64,000 nucleotides of DNA from Nostoc desertorum CM1-VF14 (GCA_019359245.1 JAHHHR010000034.1:19125-83124); one strand, 5' to 3'. Shown: positions 8,609 through 18,739, counted from the stretch's first letter. Made by a program: numbers and translations. Notes: generated by a model not told the origin, from the sequence alone.

Positions 8609-9283
8609 ATGCTTTCAAGAAAAGCCGAATATAAATCCTGGGAAATAACAGAAGCAGTTTTACCTGTAGCCTCCAGCCAAGAAGAAGCAGAGGACATATT
8701 AATAGAAGCAAATGTAGCGACGGCCACAAAATTTTATGGTCGTTATCAAGATTTTATGGAAATGCCTGCCTCAGCAGAGAAGGTTGCTGAGTATCTTAAT
8801 AATCACGCCTCATGGTTTTCCCGTTGCGCTGAACCCATGAAGGTGCAATTACTTGGGGAAAATGGCTACGCTTTAGTAATTGGTCGTTTTGGTGCTTTTG
8901 GTTATGATGTAGAACCAAAAATTGGTTTGGAATTGTTGCCCCCGGATGAGGGTATTTACCGCATCCGTACAATCCCTATTCCTGATTACCAACCACCTGG
9001 TTATGACGTAGACTATCGGGCATCTCTACAGTTAGTAGAAAACGATACTTCTACTAGCATTGGTGACGTTACAAGAGTTGAATGGGAATTGGATTTAATA
9101 GTTGATTTGCACTTCCCTAAGTTTATTCAGCGATTACCCAAATCTATAATTCAATCTACAGGCGATCGCTTACTTAACCAAATTGTCCGTCAAGTCTCCC
9201 GCCGCTTAACTCGCAAAGTTCAAGAAGATTTTCATAAATCTTTGGAAATCCCATTTCCTGCTAATTCTAAGCAAAAACGGTGA
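8609..9283 (+). CDS. DUF1997 family protein
   Basis: 224 residues. The central part (about 45-190, from FYGRYQDFMEMPAS) matches the DUF1997 family found in cyanobacteria and plastids, predicted to adopt an SRPBCC-like lipid/pigment-binding fold. No signal peptide or membrane helix is seen. The C-terminus is basic (SRRLTRKVQED). The biochemical function is not known. It converges on the DUF4079 gene across a repeat hairpin. Confidence 0.7.
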   Translation: MLSRKAEYKSWEITEAVLPVASSQEEAEDILIEANVATATKFYGRYQDFMEMPASAEKVAEYLNNHASWFSRCAEPMKVQLLGENGYALVIGRFGAFGYDVEPKIGLELLPPDEGIYRIRTIPIPDYQPPGYDVDYRASLQLVENDTSTSIGDVTRVEWELDLIVDLHFPKFIQRLPKSIIQSTGDRLLNQIVRQVSRRLTRKVQEDFHKSLEIPFPANSKQKR

Positions 9284-9294
9284 GCCAACAGTTC

Positions 9295-9347
9295 TTTGTC
9301 ATTTGTCAAAAATTAATGACAAATGACAAATGACAAATGACAAATGA
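9295..9347. repeat. Tandem ATGACAA repeat forming a hairpin between convergent genes
   Basis: TTTGTCATTTGTC at 9296-9308 is complementary to the ATGACAA heptamers at 9315-9347, giving a long AT-rich stem-loop between the stops of the two convergent genes. It could serve as a bidirectional terminator, although it lacks a GC-rich stem. Confidence 0.7.
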
Positions 9348-9818
9348 CTAAGCTTTAGTGAGAATTCTTTGGACAATTTGCACACCAGTAACAGCCTGCC
9401 AAGCAAAAAGTCCCAAAAGCGTGAAATTTAGCAAAATGTGAGTTGCACGCGCCCAATTTGCCCCTTTTTGCATATAAGGCGACAAAGCAGCAGAAAATGC
9501 AATCAGACCCGTCATGCCTAGTCCTGCTAGCAGGTGAGGTCCGACAAATAACTTGCCATTATTGATGTAAGTGACACCCATCCCTCCGATCGCACCTACC
9601 ACCATCAAAGCTAGGAGTATAGATCCAATTTGGTAGTGTCTAACGTTATATCTACCTTTAACCAGTTCTTTCTTTTCTTCCCCCTGAGCATTTCTGGTAC
9701 GCTGTAGTTGCAGCCCCAAGTAAGCAGCATAAATTGAGAGTACTAATAGCGCCCACATGAGCACCGGATGAAAAAAGTTCAGCCAATATTTCACCGATGC
9801 AGAAAGTTCCAGACTCAT
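9348..9818 (-). CDS. DUF4079 membrane protein
   Basis: 156 residues from the ATG at 9818. A TTG five codons earlier is possible but less likely. Four hydrophobic segments are visible, roughly residues 12-34, 62-84, 93-113 and 123-146, so it is a polytopic membrane protein. Histidines in the helices (FHPVLMW, HLLAG, THILLN) recall ferric-reductase or cytochrome-b561-like heme ligation, but that is only a resemblance. The family is widespread in cyanobacteria and of unknown function. Confidence 0.7.
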   Translation of the reverse strand: MSLELSASVKYWLNFFHPVLMWALLVLSIYAAYLGLQLQRTRNAQGEEKKELVKGRYNVRHYQIGSILLALMVVGAIGGMGVTYINNGKLFVGPHLLAGLGMTGLIAFSAALSPYMQKGANWARATHILLNFTLLGLFAWQAVTGVQIVQRILTKA

Positions 9819-10113
9819 AGTGTTCTCGCCCAATCATTAAATCTTCATAAAAATTAGCATAACTCTATTTCCTGTGCTTAAAGTTGCACAAGCTAAAAGA
9901 GGCTGAGAAAGACGAGAAAACAGAAGAGTGAAGCCTCCCTCAGTTTAATTTGCATCAAGTCAATAGCCACAATGGTTGCCAAGACTGAATTTATTAAATT
10001 TTAAATTAAAATTTTGAATTTTGAATTTTATAACCCTCTTGCCAAAGTGGATAAACAATCTCAGACTAAATTTTGAGGGTAGACGAACAAAACCCCTGTG
10101 GGGGATCTCATCC

Positions 10114-11397
10114 ATGACTGAAAACAATGATACTTTGCTGCTAAAAGCGGCTAAAAGCGGGGATATTAAGCATCTGTGTGCCCTACTAGCTGCTGGTGCG
10201 AGTGTGGACGCGTGCGATCGCCAAGGCACGACAGCATTAATGTTTGCTGCCAATTTAGGCTACACCGAAATTGTGCGATCGCTATTAGATGCTGGGGCGA
10301 ATATCAACTTGCCCAGAAAACTCTATGGTTTGACGGCTTTAATGTTGGCGGCTAGTGCCAAACAGCTTGACATTGTACAGCTTTTACTATCTAAGGGTGC
10401 TGATGTAAATGCCACTAATGAAGATGGCAGCACAGCTTTAATGGCAGCTGTACTCAAAGGCCATGTCGATATAGTGCGAGCCTTATTGGCTGCTGGCGCA
10501 AAGGTGAATATCGCAGACCAAGATGATGATACTGCCTTGAAACTTGCCGTTAAGCAGGGAAAAATAGAAGTTTTACAAGCAATTCTCCAAACTGGTGTCG
10601 ATGTCGATATCCGAGATCAGGAGGGTGAGACACTCTTAACATTAGCGGCAGATTTGGGACATTTGAAGGTTGTGGAAGCACTGCTAGCAGCAGGGGCTGA
10701 TGTGAATGTGAAAAACGCTGATGGTGGAACTGCCCTATCGGCAGCAGCAGCGGCTGGACATAGTGCGATCGCAGCAGCTTTACTAGATCGAGGTGCTGAA
10801 ATTAATCTTCAAGACCAAGATGGTGAAACTGCCCTACACCTTGCCGTTGTAGAAGGCTATATTGATGTCGTGCAAGTGTTACTTAACAAGGGTGCAGATG
10901 TCCAAATTAGGAACCACCTGGGTGATACGCCACTGCTTGTAGCAGCATTGCAGGGGCACAGCCATATCGTTGAGGCACTGCTGCGTTCTGGGGCAGATAT
11001 TACTGAGAAAAACCTTGGCGAAGTACCTTTGACGCTGGCTGCATCACAGGGGCACACCCAAACAGTGAAAGTGCTGCTAGACTATGGTGCTGATGCCAAC
11101 ACTCCGGGCGATGATGGCAAAACTGCTTTGAGCAAGGCAACCGAACGCAAGCACATAGAGATAATACATTTGCTGCTGGCAAAGGGGGCAGATGTGAATT
11201 TTCAAGACTCAGCGAGGGCCACAGCATTAATGTGGGCTGCCTCAGCAGGTTACAGCGAAATTGTACACGTATTATTACAAGCTGGGGCAGATATGAATTT
11301 GAAAAACCGGGGTGGTTATACTGCTTTGATGATTGCAGAATTTAATGGTTATAAGAATATAGTGCGGAGTCTGCAAAAAGCTGGGGCGCAAGAATAG
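10114..11397 (+). CDS. Ankyrin-repeat protein
   Basis: 427 residues composed almost wholly of about 13 ankyrin repeats of 33 residues, with the G-x-TALxxAxxxGHxxIVxxLLxxGADVN pattern throughout. I choose the ATG at 10114 (MTENND) because the first repeat follows directly. An earlier in-frame ATG at 10021 would add 31 residues encoded by AT-rich repeat-like leader. There is no signal peptide or enzymatic domain, so it is probably a cytoplasmic protein-interaction scaffold with unknown partners. Confidence 0.85.
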   Translation: MTENNDTLLLKAAKSGDIKHLCALLAAGASVDACDRQGTTALMFAANLGYTEIVRSLLDAGANINLPRKLYGLTALMLAASAKQLDIVQLLLSKGADVNATNEDGSTALMAAVLKGHVDIVRALLAAGAKVNIADQDDDTALKLAVKQGKIEVLQAILQTGVDVDIRDQEGETLLTLAADLGHLKVVEALLAAGADVNVKNADGGTALSAAAAAGHSAIAAALLDRGAEINLQDQDGETALHLAVVEGYIDVVQVLLNKGADVQIRNHLGDTPLLVAALQGHSHIVEALLRSGADITEKNLGEVPLTLAASQGHTQTVKVLLDYGADANTPGDDGKTALSKATERKHIEIIHLLLAKGADVNFQDSARATALMWAASAGYSEIVHVLLQAGADMNLKNRGGYTALMIAEFNGYKNIVRSLQKAGAQE

Positions 11398-11944
11398 TTA
11401 TCTGAATTCTTTAACTAAAATATTTTCAGAAATATCTTGACAAATCATTAAATGAAGGTTATTTACTTAAATACCAAGGAGATTTAAAAGCCAAGTCTAG
11501 GCGTAAGAGATAAAGAAAGCAAAACTCCGTCGTAGCTGTTGTGAACTTGCTACGGCGGAGAAAAGAAAAATTAAAACGCTAAGGGGGAACAGGCGAAATG
11601 CTTGCGCCACAAGGATAGAAAGAAAGCAAAAATGAAGAAGTAAATTTACCTTTTACTTTTTACCTTGTACCTTTTACCTAGTCTCTCCCTCGGCGTTTCC
11701 TACTGTGCTAGATGTGCAAAATATATAGTTTTTACTTTAAGAGAAAAGTATTGTAAGGATCATTTTTTATGTATCCCCCTAAAGGCTGAATATAAACGAA
11801 TCTCAAAAAAGGTTGATGTGCGACCATTTGGGCGATCGCTAAGGCAAGTCAAAGAAAAAATAAAGAAAAAATTAAATTTAGTATGATGAATCCTCAGTTA
11901 CCATCTGTTTAATCATGACTTGACCAAGCAAAAATGGCTAATAA
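11398..11944. other. Gene-free region after the ankyrin gene
   Basis: 547 bases. It holds a strong hairpin at 11525-11560, a TTTTAC/CTTTTTACC low-complexity tract around 11640-11680, and a HIP1 site at 11834. A 73-codon frame at 11665-11886 begins with TTG inside the low-complexity tract and is not considered a gene. Confidence 0.6.
11525..11560 (-). terminator. Strong hairpin, possible terminator
   Basis: CTCCGTCGTAGC (11525-11536) pairs with GCTACGGCGGAG (11549-11560) over 12 bases with one wobble and a 12-base loop. Read on the minus strand it is followed by TTTTGCTTTCTTT. It would end minus-strand transcripts coming from the phosphatase gene, although it lies about 385 bases after that stop. 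It could instead be part of a small RNA. Confidence 0.45.
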
Positions 11945-13333
11945 CTATAAAATTTGTAGAACAACTAGTGTCATATCATCAGTGTTTTGCTTATCAGCAC
12001 CGATGAATTGCTCAACTTGGTCAAATAAGTAATCCACAATCTCTTGTGGCCCATTGCAGTACTTGCAAGCCGTATTGAAGCCAGTAACAAAATTATCTTC
12101 GTCGAAGCGATCGCCACTAGCGGCGGCGGCATCGGTCAAGCCATCTGTATAATAAATAATTGTATCCCCAGGCTCTAATTGTACCTGGGCATCTTCATAT
12201 TGGCTGTTAGCATCCAAACCGATTAACATTCCTAGAGTATCTAAACGGCTGACAGTTTTTGTAGCTGCGTGCCACCATAAGGGAGGATTGTGTGCCGCAT
12301 TGCTATAAGACAAAATTCGGTTGTGGGGATTATATTCTGAGTAAAATAGCGTTATAAAGCGGTGGGAATTTTCCAAATCCGCATACATAACTCTATTTAA
12401 GTTTTGCAGAATTCCGGCTGGGGAATTACCATGTAGCACTTCACCGCGTAGCATTCCCCGCATCATCGTCATAATCAGCCCTGCGGGGACACCCTTGCCC
12501 ATGACATCTCCAATAACCAAACCCCAGCGACCAGTTTCCGTGCCGTCTTTGGCCTTGGATTGAATCTTATTGTGATTGGTAGCAATAAAGTCGTAGTAGT
12601 CTCCGCCGACGCGATTGGCCGGTTTACAGCGTGCCGCTAATACTACACCAGGGATTATGGGGCATTGACGTGGCAGAAGTCGCCGTTGAATTTCTGCGCC
12701 AATTTCTAGTTCTTGGTCTAGGCGTTCTTTTTTTCTTAGTTCTACAGCTAGTTCATCGTTTTCGATTGCTACCGCTGTTTGGTCTGCTACTAACCTAACT
12801 AACTTTTGCCTGGTTTCTGTCCAACTATATTCTGGATCACGGCTCAAGACATAGAGCCATCCCCGTTCTGTATGCTTTACCAGAATCGCTGTACCAAAGA
12901 TTTGTACATCTGTCCCCAGATAGCGATGCATCTGGTCATCCAAAATCCCGGTGGCATTGGCTAGAGGGGCAGTATTGGATACAAGCGGGATTTGACTGCT
13001 GGCTATTTCTAGCGCTTTGCGGATATTTTTGCGCTGGCCACTATCTTGCCAATGTAACTGCTCTAGCCTGACTTGACCATTTTTGTAGAGAAACAGGGCG
13101 CTGCCGTCTGCATCTGTCACTCTTGTTGCCATCAGCGGAATCAGCTCCAAAAACTGATTCAAATTATTGAAACTTCTCAGGGCAAATCCTAAAGAACTTA
13201 GCAAATCTTGAATTTTGTTCTGTTCCCGGTGCAACCTTGCCACGAGTTCTTTAAGTGCTACGACAGGTGTGACATCTGTCGCGGCACTACTATTGTTGTC
13301 AGTGGGTTGAGAGGGCAGTTGAGACACAGGCAC
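11945..13333 (-). CDS. GAF-PP2C serine phosphatase (RsbU/SpoIIE type)
   Basis: 462 residues. A GAF-like sensor domain spans about 50-200 and is joined by a helical linker (KKERLDQELEIGAEIQRRLLP) to a PP2C_SIG phosphatase domain at about 220-460. Metal-binding motifs are GGDYYDF, GDVMGKGVPAG, TDGLTDA and TDDMTLVVL. Such enzymes dephosphorylate anti-sigma-factor antagonists in partner-switching signalling. No STAS or anti-sigma gene is adjacent. In cyanobacteria a gene of this type is often near ftsY and nusB, as here, although a 1.5 kb gene-free stretch separates them. Confidence 0.85.
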   Translation of the reverse strand: MPVSQLPSQPTDNNSSAATDVTPVVALKELVARLHREQNKIQDLLSSLGFALRSFNNLNQFLELIPLMATRVTDADGSALFLYKNGQVRLEQLHWQDSGQRKNIRKALEIASSQIPLVSNTAPLANATGILDDQMHRYLGTDVQIFGTAILVKHTERGWLYVLSRDPEYSWTETRQKLVRLVADQTAVAIENDELAVELRKKERLDQELEIGAEIQRRLLPRQCPIIPGVVLAARCKPANRVGGDYYDFIATNHNKIQSKAKDGTETGRWGLVIGDVMGKGVPAGLIMTMMRGMLRGEVLHGNSPAGILQNLNRVMYADLENSHRFITLFYSEYNPHNRILSYSNAAHNPPLWWHAATKTVSRLDTLGMLIGLDANSQYEDAQVQLEPGDTIIYYTDGLTDAAAASGDRFDEDNFVTGFNTACKYCNGPQEIVDYLFDQVEQFIGADKQNTDDMTLVVLQIL

Positions 13334-14837
13334 AGGTACTATTGCACTTTATATTGGCAGATTTTAGATTACTTATAAATCTTTTGGCTTTGACATTGCT
13401 AAACCATATTTAGACAAGACTTGTCACTTTAGCAAGAGTATAAAGACGTAACAGGCAACTTTTATCAGTATTTTATTGGCTTATTGTATTTTTGATGGAA
13501 TATTAGTAATTTAAAATCATGTATTTTTAGTCAAAAGCCAACCCGTAAAAATTACTAATTTCGGTGATAGTTAAGAAAGACTTTCATTTTTTCATAACTT
13601 AATTCCCAAAGCATATCTCTATAGTCATAAAAATACTTTATTAAAAGAATAGTTCATCGCGCTTTCAGAGTAGCCGTTTGGGCAGAGGCAACTAGGAGGC
13701 TGGAAGTTTTTTGAGTGAAAACCTCTATAACCGCTCAAATCGAGCTTGGGTCTCGTAAAAATAGACTTAAACTGAATTTCCATACCTGATAATTTGTAAA
13801 TAAGCATTCAAATACTTAATTTGTATACCATAATTGCCGGGATAATCGCCAAGATTGAGCTTTTAATTTTGAATTTCTCGTTTTGAGTTGCCGAATATGC
13901 AAAAATTCAACCCATTAAAACGGAATAAAAGTGAGATGACCCAATCTTTTGAGTTAGCGGTGACAGACTCAAACCATTAACCTATATTGGATTTTAAAAG
14001 TAGTCACTTGGTAAGTGTAAGATATGAATAGAAGGGATGACACTAAATCTAAAAAAATATCCTCCAAGAAGTTTAAGTTAAAAGCGAGAAAGAGGGTTTT
14101 AGTTTAACCATCAGAGTTAAAACCTCTCGATTGACTACAGAAAATATTTGTAGATACTTTTGCAAGTAGGAACTGAAAATACACCTGAGAGTGTTGAATC
14201 AGCTTACTTACACCAATTCACTTTTTAAGTCCACAGTGGACGATTTTCCGAAGTTATGATGTTGGAAGGCGTCTTTTTCCTAATGTCGGCGCTGGGCAAA
14301 CAGATGAAGCTCGTACTCCTACTTTTAAGTAAGTTACGTGCAGTGTACAGCTCTCCCAACTCCCGAACGCAGTTCCTTCTCCTGTAGTTGCCCGTGTGCG
14401 TAGCTTGCTTCTCTGTTCAGCGAGGATTACAAGCAAGTCGCTATAGTCAACACAACCAACCTGTGGAGGCAAACCATTCCACAGTGCTAGACTCATCCGC
14501 GCTGGCTCCCCAACGCATTGCTTACCGTTAGACTGCTATCTATCCTCCAGTAGTTGTATTTGTGGGGGTGAGCATCTCGCTTGCCCTTTAAATTGCTACA
14601 AAATGGAAGCTTCCAGAGTTTTACGTGTTGCAACTAAATGCCCATTCAGAGCGTGAAAAAAGGGCATTAGCTTGAGATTTTAACAAAAGTTACCCATTTA
14701 TGCTGACAAACTCATGATTTATAGAACTTAATCTGTTTCTAGTCTTTTCTTTCTAATTAGTTCAAGTGATAATACCAGATCAGTCATCCCTAAATTTATT
14801 AGTTGTCAAGAAAAATATTTAACTCCCAATTTTTTAA
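13334..14837. other. 1.5 kb gene-free stretch with dispersed repeats
   Basis: No convincing protein or RNA gene is seen. The AT-rich left half contains frequent stops. The right half (about 14220-14560) is unusually GC-rich for a spacer. It holds a 13-base palindrome at 14229-14241 (GTCCACAGTGGAC) and an inverted copy (14398-14413) of the repeat at 425-440. A long minus-strand frame at 14254-14496 looks repeat-derived rather than coding. A 27-codon basic frame at 14024-14107 is described separately. Confidence 0.6.
14024..14107 (+). CDS. Possible 27-residue basic micro-protein
   Basis: An ATG at 14024 opens a short frame ending in TAA at 14105-14107. Nearly half of the residues are Lys or Arg (for example KKFKLKARKR near the end). 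No Shine-Dalgarno is evident and the region is AT-rich, so a chance frame is quite possible. It is listed because of its extreme composition. Confidence 0.15.
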   Translation: MNRRDDTKSKKISSKKFKLKARKRVLV

Positions 14838-16490
14838 TTAGCCGCTCAATAGAGCTTCGACAAACTCATAGCTAGAAAAGGGGCGCAAATCTTCAATTCC
14901 TTCGCCAGCACCAATAAAGCGAATAGGTAAACCTAGCTGTTGCACAACGGCAAGGGCAACACCGCCTTTGGCAGTGCCATCTAGCTTGGTTAAGACAACG
15001 CCACTCAGTTGGGCAGCTTGGGAGAAAACTTCGGCTTGCCGCAGTCCATTTTGACCTAAAGTGGCATCTAGAACTAAAAGAGATTCTACTTTCGCATTTG
15101 GGGCTTTTTTGTCGATAATTCGCCGGATTTTGCCGAGTTCGTCCATTAAATTTTTCTTGTTTTGCAGTCGCCCAGCTGTATCTACCAGAAGTAATTCTGT
15201 TTGCCGCGCTTGAGCTGCTGCGATCGCATCAAATACAACTGCTGCCGGATCTGTATTCTTTCCCGGATTGGCAATTACTTCTACACCACTTCTACTACCC
15301 CAAACTTTCACCTGTTCCACGGCGGCGGCGCGGAAGGTGTCTGCTGCGCCAATCAAGCATTTATAGCCAGATTTTTGTCCCAAATGGGCAATTTTGCCGA
15401 TGGTGGTGGTTTTACCGGCACCATTCACCCCAGTGATTAACCAAATATTCAGGATTTCTTTGTCTGGGGTAAAGCTAGTTTTTTGGGATGCAATGCTTGG
15501 TGCATCCAGCATATCCCGGAGGATTTTTTTCAGATAAGCGATCGCTTCTTCAGGTGCAGTAACTTCTTCCCGAAGTTTTGTCTGTAAGGCATTAATAATA
15601 AAGTCCGTCGCCTCTACACCCACATCAGCTTGCAGCAGCAATGCCTCAATTTCTGTCACAGCAGCTTGGTTTAGCGGCCCTTGACCAACGATCGCCTTCA
15701 GTTGGTTGAGAATACTCCGGCGAGTTTTATCTAACCCTTGCCGGAGCTTTTTCAGCCAGGTAATTTCTTCAATAGAAACGTCTTCTGGACTTCTACCTTG
15801 AGCTGCTAAAACTTTCGCGGACCAGACAAACCCATCATCAAATACCAGTCCGGGAATTTCCTCTCCTGTCTCCAAGGTTGCAGCTACCGGCTGTACTACC
15901 TCCGGTTCTGGGACTTCAATCGCGGTGGCTATTAGTTGTTCCAGCTTGGCTTGGCGTTCTGCCGCTGCTCGTTGTAAGAAAGATGAGGTGGCTGGTGCTG
16001 TTGGCTGTGTTGCCTCTGGCGTAACTAGTGTTTCAATAGATGTTGGTTCAGTTTCGCTTGTCGTTATTTTTGGGCTTTCAACATCTGGAGCTTCAGCAAT
16101 TGCTGCTACTAAGGAATCTTCTGTGCTTTCTTCTTCAGTAGCAGCTTGAATAACTTCTGGAGGTGCTGTTTCTGGGGTTGTAGTAACAAGTTCCTCAGCT
16201 GTTTCTGGCTCAGTGATTTGCGTAATTGCCGTTTCTAAGGTTTCAGGTTCTGCTGAGTTATCTGCTGAATCAGGCGGAGTTTCTACTACCTCAACTTGTT
16301 GTTTTTGCTGAATATTTTTGTAGGCAGCTTTAGCAAACGCTAACAAGTCTGGTGCAGTTTCAGCAGTTGGTGTTGACGTTTCGGCTAGCTCTGGTTGGGG
16401 TTCTTGTGCAGGAGGAGTTTCTTGCTGTTTTTTATCAGAGGGAGTCTCAGAGGAATCGTTATATTGACGACGGAACCAATTAAAAACCAT
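14838..16490 (-). CDS. ftsY: Signal recognition particle receptor FtsY
   Basis: 550 residues. FtsY docks SRP-bound ribosomes to the SecYEG translocon (and thylakoid targeting in cyanobacteria) through a GTPase heterodimer with Ffh. Residues 1-230 are a long acidic, Glu/Pro/Thr-rich A domain, and 230-550 form the NG GTPase. Motifs: GVNGAGKTTT near 353-362 (G1), DTFRAAA (G2), DTAGRLQNK (G3), TKLDGTAKGG (G4) and GAGEGIEDLRPF near the end. The start MVFNWFRR gives the usual membrane-contacting basic/aromatic N-terminus. It follows nusB on the same strand, with a 210-base repeat-containing spacer. Confidence 0.95.
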   Translation of the reverse strand: MVFNWFRRQYNDSSETPSDKKQQETPPAQEPQPELAETSTPTAETAPDLLAFAKAAYKNIQQKQQVEVVETPPDSADNSAEPETLETAITQITEPETAEELVTTTPETAPPEVIQAATEEESTEDSLVAAIAEAPDVESPKITTSETEPTSIETLVTPEATQPTAPATSSFLQRAAAERQAKLEQLIATAIEVPEPEVVQPVAATLETGEEIPGLVFDDGFVWSAKVLAAQGRSPEDVSIEEITWLKKLRQGLDKTRRSILNQLKAIVGQGPLNQAAVTEIEALLLQADVGVEATDFIINALQTKLREEVTAPEEAIAYLKKILRDMLDAPSIASQKTSFTPDKEILNIWLITGVNGAGKTTTIGKIAHLGQKSGYKCLIGAADTFRAAAVEQVKVWGSRSGVEVIANPGKNTDPAAVVFDAIAAAQARQTELLLVDTAGRLQNKKNLMDELGKIRRIIDKKAPNAKVESLLVLDATLGQNGLRQAEVFSQAAQLSGVVLTKLDGTAKGGVALAVVQQLGLPIRFIGAGEGIEDLRPFSSYEFVEALLSG

Positions 16491-16509
16491 TGCAGCAGTA
16501 TTAGTTCTA

Positions 16510-16670
16510 TGAGTTATAAGTTATAAGTTATGAGTTTAATTTAAGTTTGCACTTTTTCTTGTGGTGAAAACTTCCCGGTTATCCTCACCTTTCAACGCTA
16601 GTTTGAAAAGAATCGCTATAACTACGAGCTTCGCTTTGAACGTTCGCTCGGAGGAAGCCGCAGAAGCGGC
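16510..16670. repeat. Repeats in the nusB-ftsY spacer
   Basis: ATAAGTTATAAGTTATGAG heptamers occur near 16513-16533. A small palindrome GCCGC-AGAA-GCGGC lies at 16657-16670 within a GC-rich dispersed-repeat segment that starts near 16625. These occupy most of the 210-base gap between ftsY and nusB. Confidence 0.6.
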
Positions 16671-16700
16671 TACAGACTTTTCTCCATAGCAATATAAGAA

Positions 16701-17342
16701 TTATGCTGTTTTTTTCTGCTCAGTGACTCGGCGCAAAACACCGTTGATAAACCGATGACCATCGTCTCCACTGTAGCGTTTGGCTAACTCTACAGCTTCG
16801 TTGATGGCAATGCTGTCTGGAACTCCTAAAAACTTCATTTCTGCCACAGCGATTTGCAGGATATCGCGGTCAATTTGGGCGAGGCGAGTTACTTGCCAAT
16901 CTACTAAGGCAGTAGAAATGAGTTCATCTATAATGTGTCGATTTTCGTTGACGGTAATCACAAGCTCTTTAGCGTAATTACGAACTCCCTTATCCTGATT
17001 AGCTAGCTGAATCAATACTGGGAAATCCATTGCTGTACCCAACTGATTGATTGCTGTCTGGGTACAGGCGATCGCTTCTTGGAGCATTGTTCTAGCAGAA
17101 TTGAGGTCGGAGGCCCGAGTTTGGCTACTTAAAAGGCGGTCATTACTGCGTTGCAGTTCACCTGCGGCATTATCGAGGGTATCTTGCACTTCTGAAGTCA
17201 GAGTGCGTACTGCTCCTAGCACCAACTTAGATACTAGTTGATCATCTTCCAATTTATCTAATTTTTTGGGGTTTACTGGCAATTGGCTAAGGCTTAAAAG
17301 TGCCAATTCACGAGCAATTTGCTGGGGTTTACGAGGTTGCAT
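16701..17342 (-). CDS. nusB: Transcription antitermination factor NusB
   Basis: 213 residues. The C-terminal two-thirds carry the NusB helical bundle: RNYAKELVITVNENRHIID, TRLAQIDRDILQIAVAEMKFL, and DSIAINEAVELAKRYSGDDGHRFINGVLRRV. NusB binds boxA RNA with NusE (S10) and supports rRNA antitermination. The protein is longer than E. coli NusB (139 residues) because of an N-terminal extension and an inserted helical segment around 65-115, a cyanobacterial trait. It lies between the DUF502 gene and ftsY, a neighbourhood common in cyanobacteria. Confidence 0.93.
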   Translation of the reverse strand: MQPRKPQQIARELALLSLSQLPVNPKKLDKLEDDQLVSKLVLGAVRTLTSEVQDTLDNAAGELQRSNDRLLSSQTRASDLNSARTMLQEAIACTQTAINQLGTAMDFPVLIQLANQDKGVRNYAKELVITVNENRHIIDELISTALVDWQVTRLAQIDRDILQIAVAEMKFLGVPDSIAINEAVELAKRYSGDDGHRFINGVLRRVTEQKKTA

Positions 17343-17464
17343 AAAACTGAGGGGTGATTGTGCAAGAACTGATTAACTAGGCAGGGCAAACTTATAATTT
17401 TATCAACTTTGGCACAGTCAAACAACAACATTACGCATTTGCTTGTGACTTTGCCAGATTGATT

Positions 17465-18229
17465 TTAAGTTTCTTCAACGGGAATAACCTGCTGCTTGAT
17501 TTCGTCGTGTTTTATTTCTAGTGTGGACTCTTTAGGGAAAAGTAAGGGTGTATTGGGGGCGACAATCCCACCTGATACAACTATTTTAAATGCGTCTTCA
17601 ATTGATATGGAGAGGTTTACCACCTCGTCTTCAGGAACGACTGCGTACCATCCAGTAGTCGGATTCGGGGTAGTGGGTATAAAAACACTTAGCACGGGGC
17701 GAGACATCTGGGCTTGGATATCACTGCTGATTACACCGGTGACAAAAGCGATCGCCCAAATGCCTCGACGGGGATACTCTACCAAAATTACCCGACGAAA
17801 CTTGCCATTAGAATCTTTTAATATTGTTTCTAAAAGCTGTTTTAGAGTTTTGTATACCTGTCCTGCTAAAGGAATTGCCTGTAAAAATCGCTCACCAAAA
17901 TCTAATAACCACCTACCAGCAATATTCCGAGCCATCAAGCCCATCAACAAGATGCATAGTAGTGGTACAGCTAAACCTACCAATAGATTCAGTATATTTA
18001 CTAAGAATGGATTTAACCCATCAAAGGGATTTAGTTGTTTGGGAATTTGGGTGAGGAAGTTGATTACCCAAGTAGCAATGGTAATCGTTAGCCAAATAGT
18101 GGTTGCAAGGGGAATTACTACCAACAAACCAGCGATCAGGTCGTTTTTTATGTCCTGTTTTAGGCGATCGATTACCAAGCCCCGATTCTCCTGTTTTAAG
18201 CTAGAGGAACTTTTATTATTGGTATTCAT
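17465..18229 (-). CDS. DUF502 membrane protein
   Basis: 254 residues. Two hydrophobic segments (about 30-60 and 72-104) are followed by a soluble C-terminal domain with GWYAVVPEDEVVNLSISIEDAFKIVVSGG, characteristic of DUF502. The family is membrane-bound, conserved in cyanobacteria and plants (COV-like), and of undefined biochemical role. It is the first gene of the minus-strand series DUF502-nusB-ftsY, separated from nusB by about 120 bases. Confidence 0.8.
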   Translation of the reverse strand: MNTNNKSSSSLKQENRGLVIDRLKQDIKNDLIAGLLVVIPLATTIWLTITIATWVINFLTQIPKQLNPFDGLNPFLVNILNLLVGLAVPLLCILLMGLMARNIAGRWLLDFGERFLQAIPLAGQVYKTLKQLLETILKDSNGKFRRVILVEYPRRGIWAIAFVTGVISSDIQAQMSRPVLSVFIPTTPNPTTGWYAVVPEDEVVNLSISIEDAFKIVVSGGIVAPNTPLLFPKESTLEIKHDEIKQQVIPVEET

Positions 18230-18739
18230 ACCAGCAGATTCGTTAAATTCCGAAGACTTTAACTTTAGGCAGTTTTTACCGCAAGTAACTGTCCAAAACG
18301 CTAGCAGCTTGCTGCCGCCGCAAAAACACGTACTTGTTGCTGGAAATCAGCTATTTTCCTACAAGCATACACATAGACACTAACCAATCCAATGTCGGCT
18401 GGTTATTCTCAAAGGATGTTACTTTTCTTTGTAAGACTTGTAAATGATTGTTGCAAGTCTCTTAGGTATTACTAATCTATCGCGCTCAATCAAAAGCTGC
18501 TCGTGATTGTAAAAGCCAGAGCGCATAAACAGAAGAATTATTTTATTTGGTCAGTCACTGACATTTGAGCAGGTGCGGCTTTTATGAAATGCTCCGTTAA
18601 AAATATTAATTTATTATGGTGGTTCTCGTTTAACGTGGAAAACGCGATAGGGACGCATAGCTAACTGTACGTCCCCACTTCTGAATTCTGATTTTGCGAT
18701 CGCGTATCCGTCCATCGTAGGTGATCGCTGCTTCAAATT
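18230..18739. other. Gene-free region between the hps locus and DUF502
   Basis: 510 bases without a credible gene. A small hairpin GGGACG...CGTCCC lies at 18650-18675 and a HIP1-like site near 18697. The upstream region of the DUF502 gene is within it. Confidence 0.55.

Noticed and set aside
11665..11886. 73-codon plus-strand frame
   Set aside because: It starts with TTG inside a low-complexity tract, has no ribosome binding site and no recognisable pattern.
14254..14496. 80-codon minus-strand frame in the gene-free stretch
   Set aside because: Its sequence consists of dispersed-repeat DNA and no family signature is seen.
17496..18383. 295-codon plus-strand frame opposite the DUF502 gene
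   Set aside because: The minus-strand DUF502 protein has clear membrane helices and family blocks, so the plus frame is a shadow.
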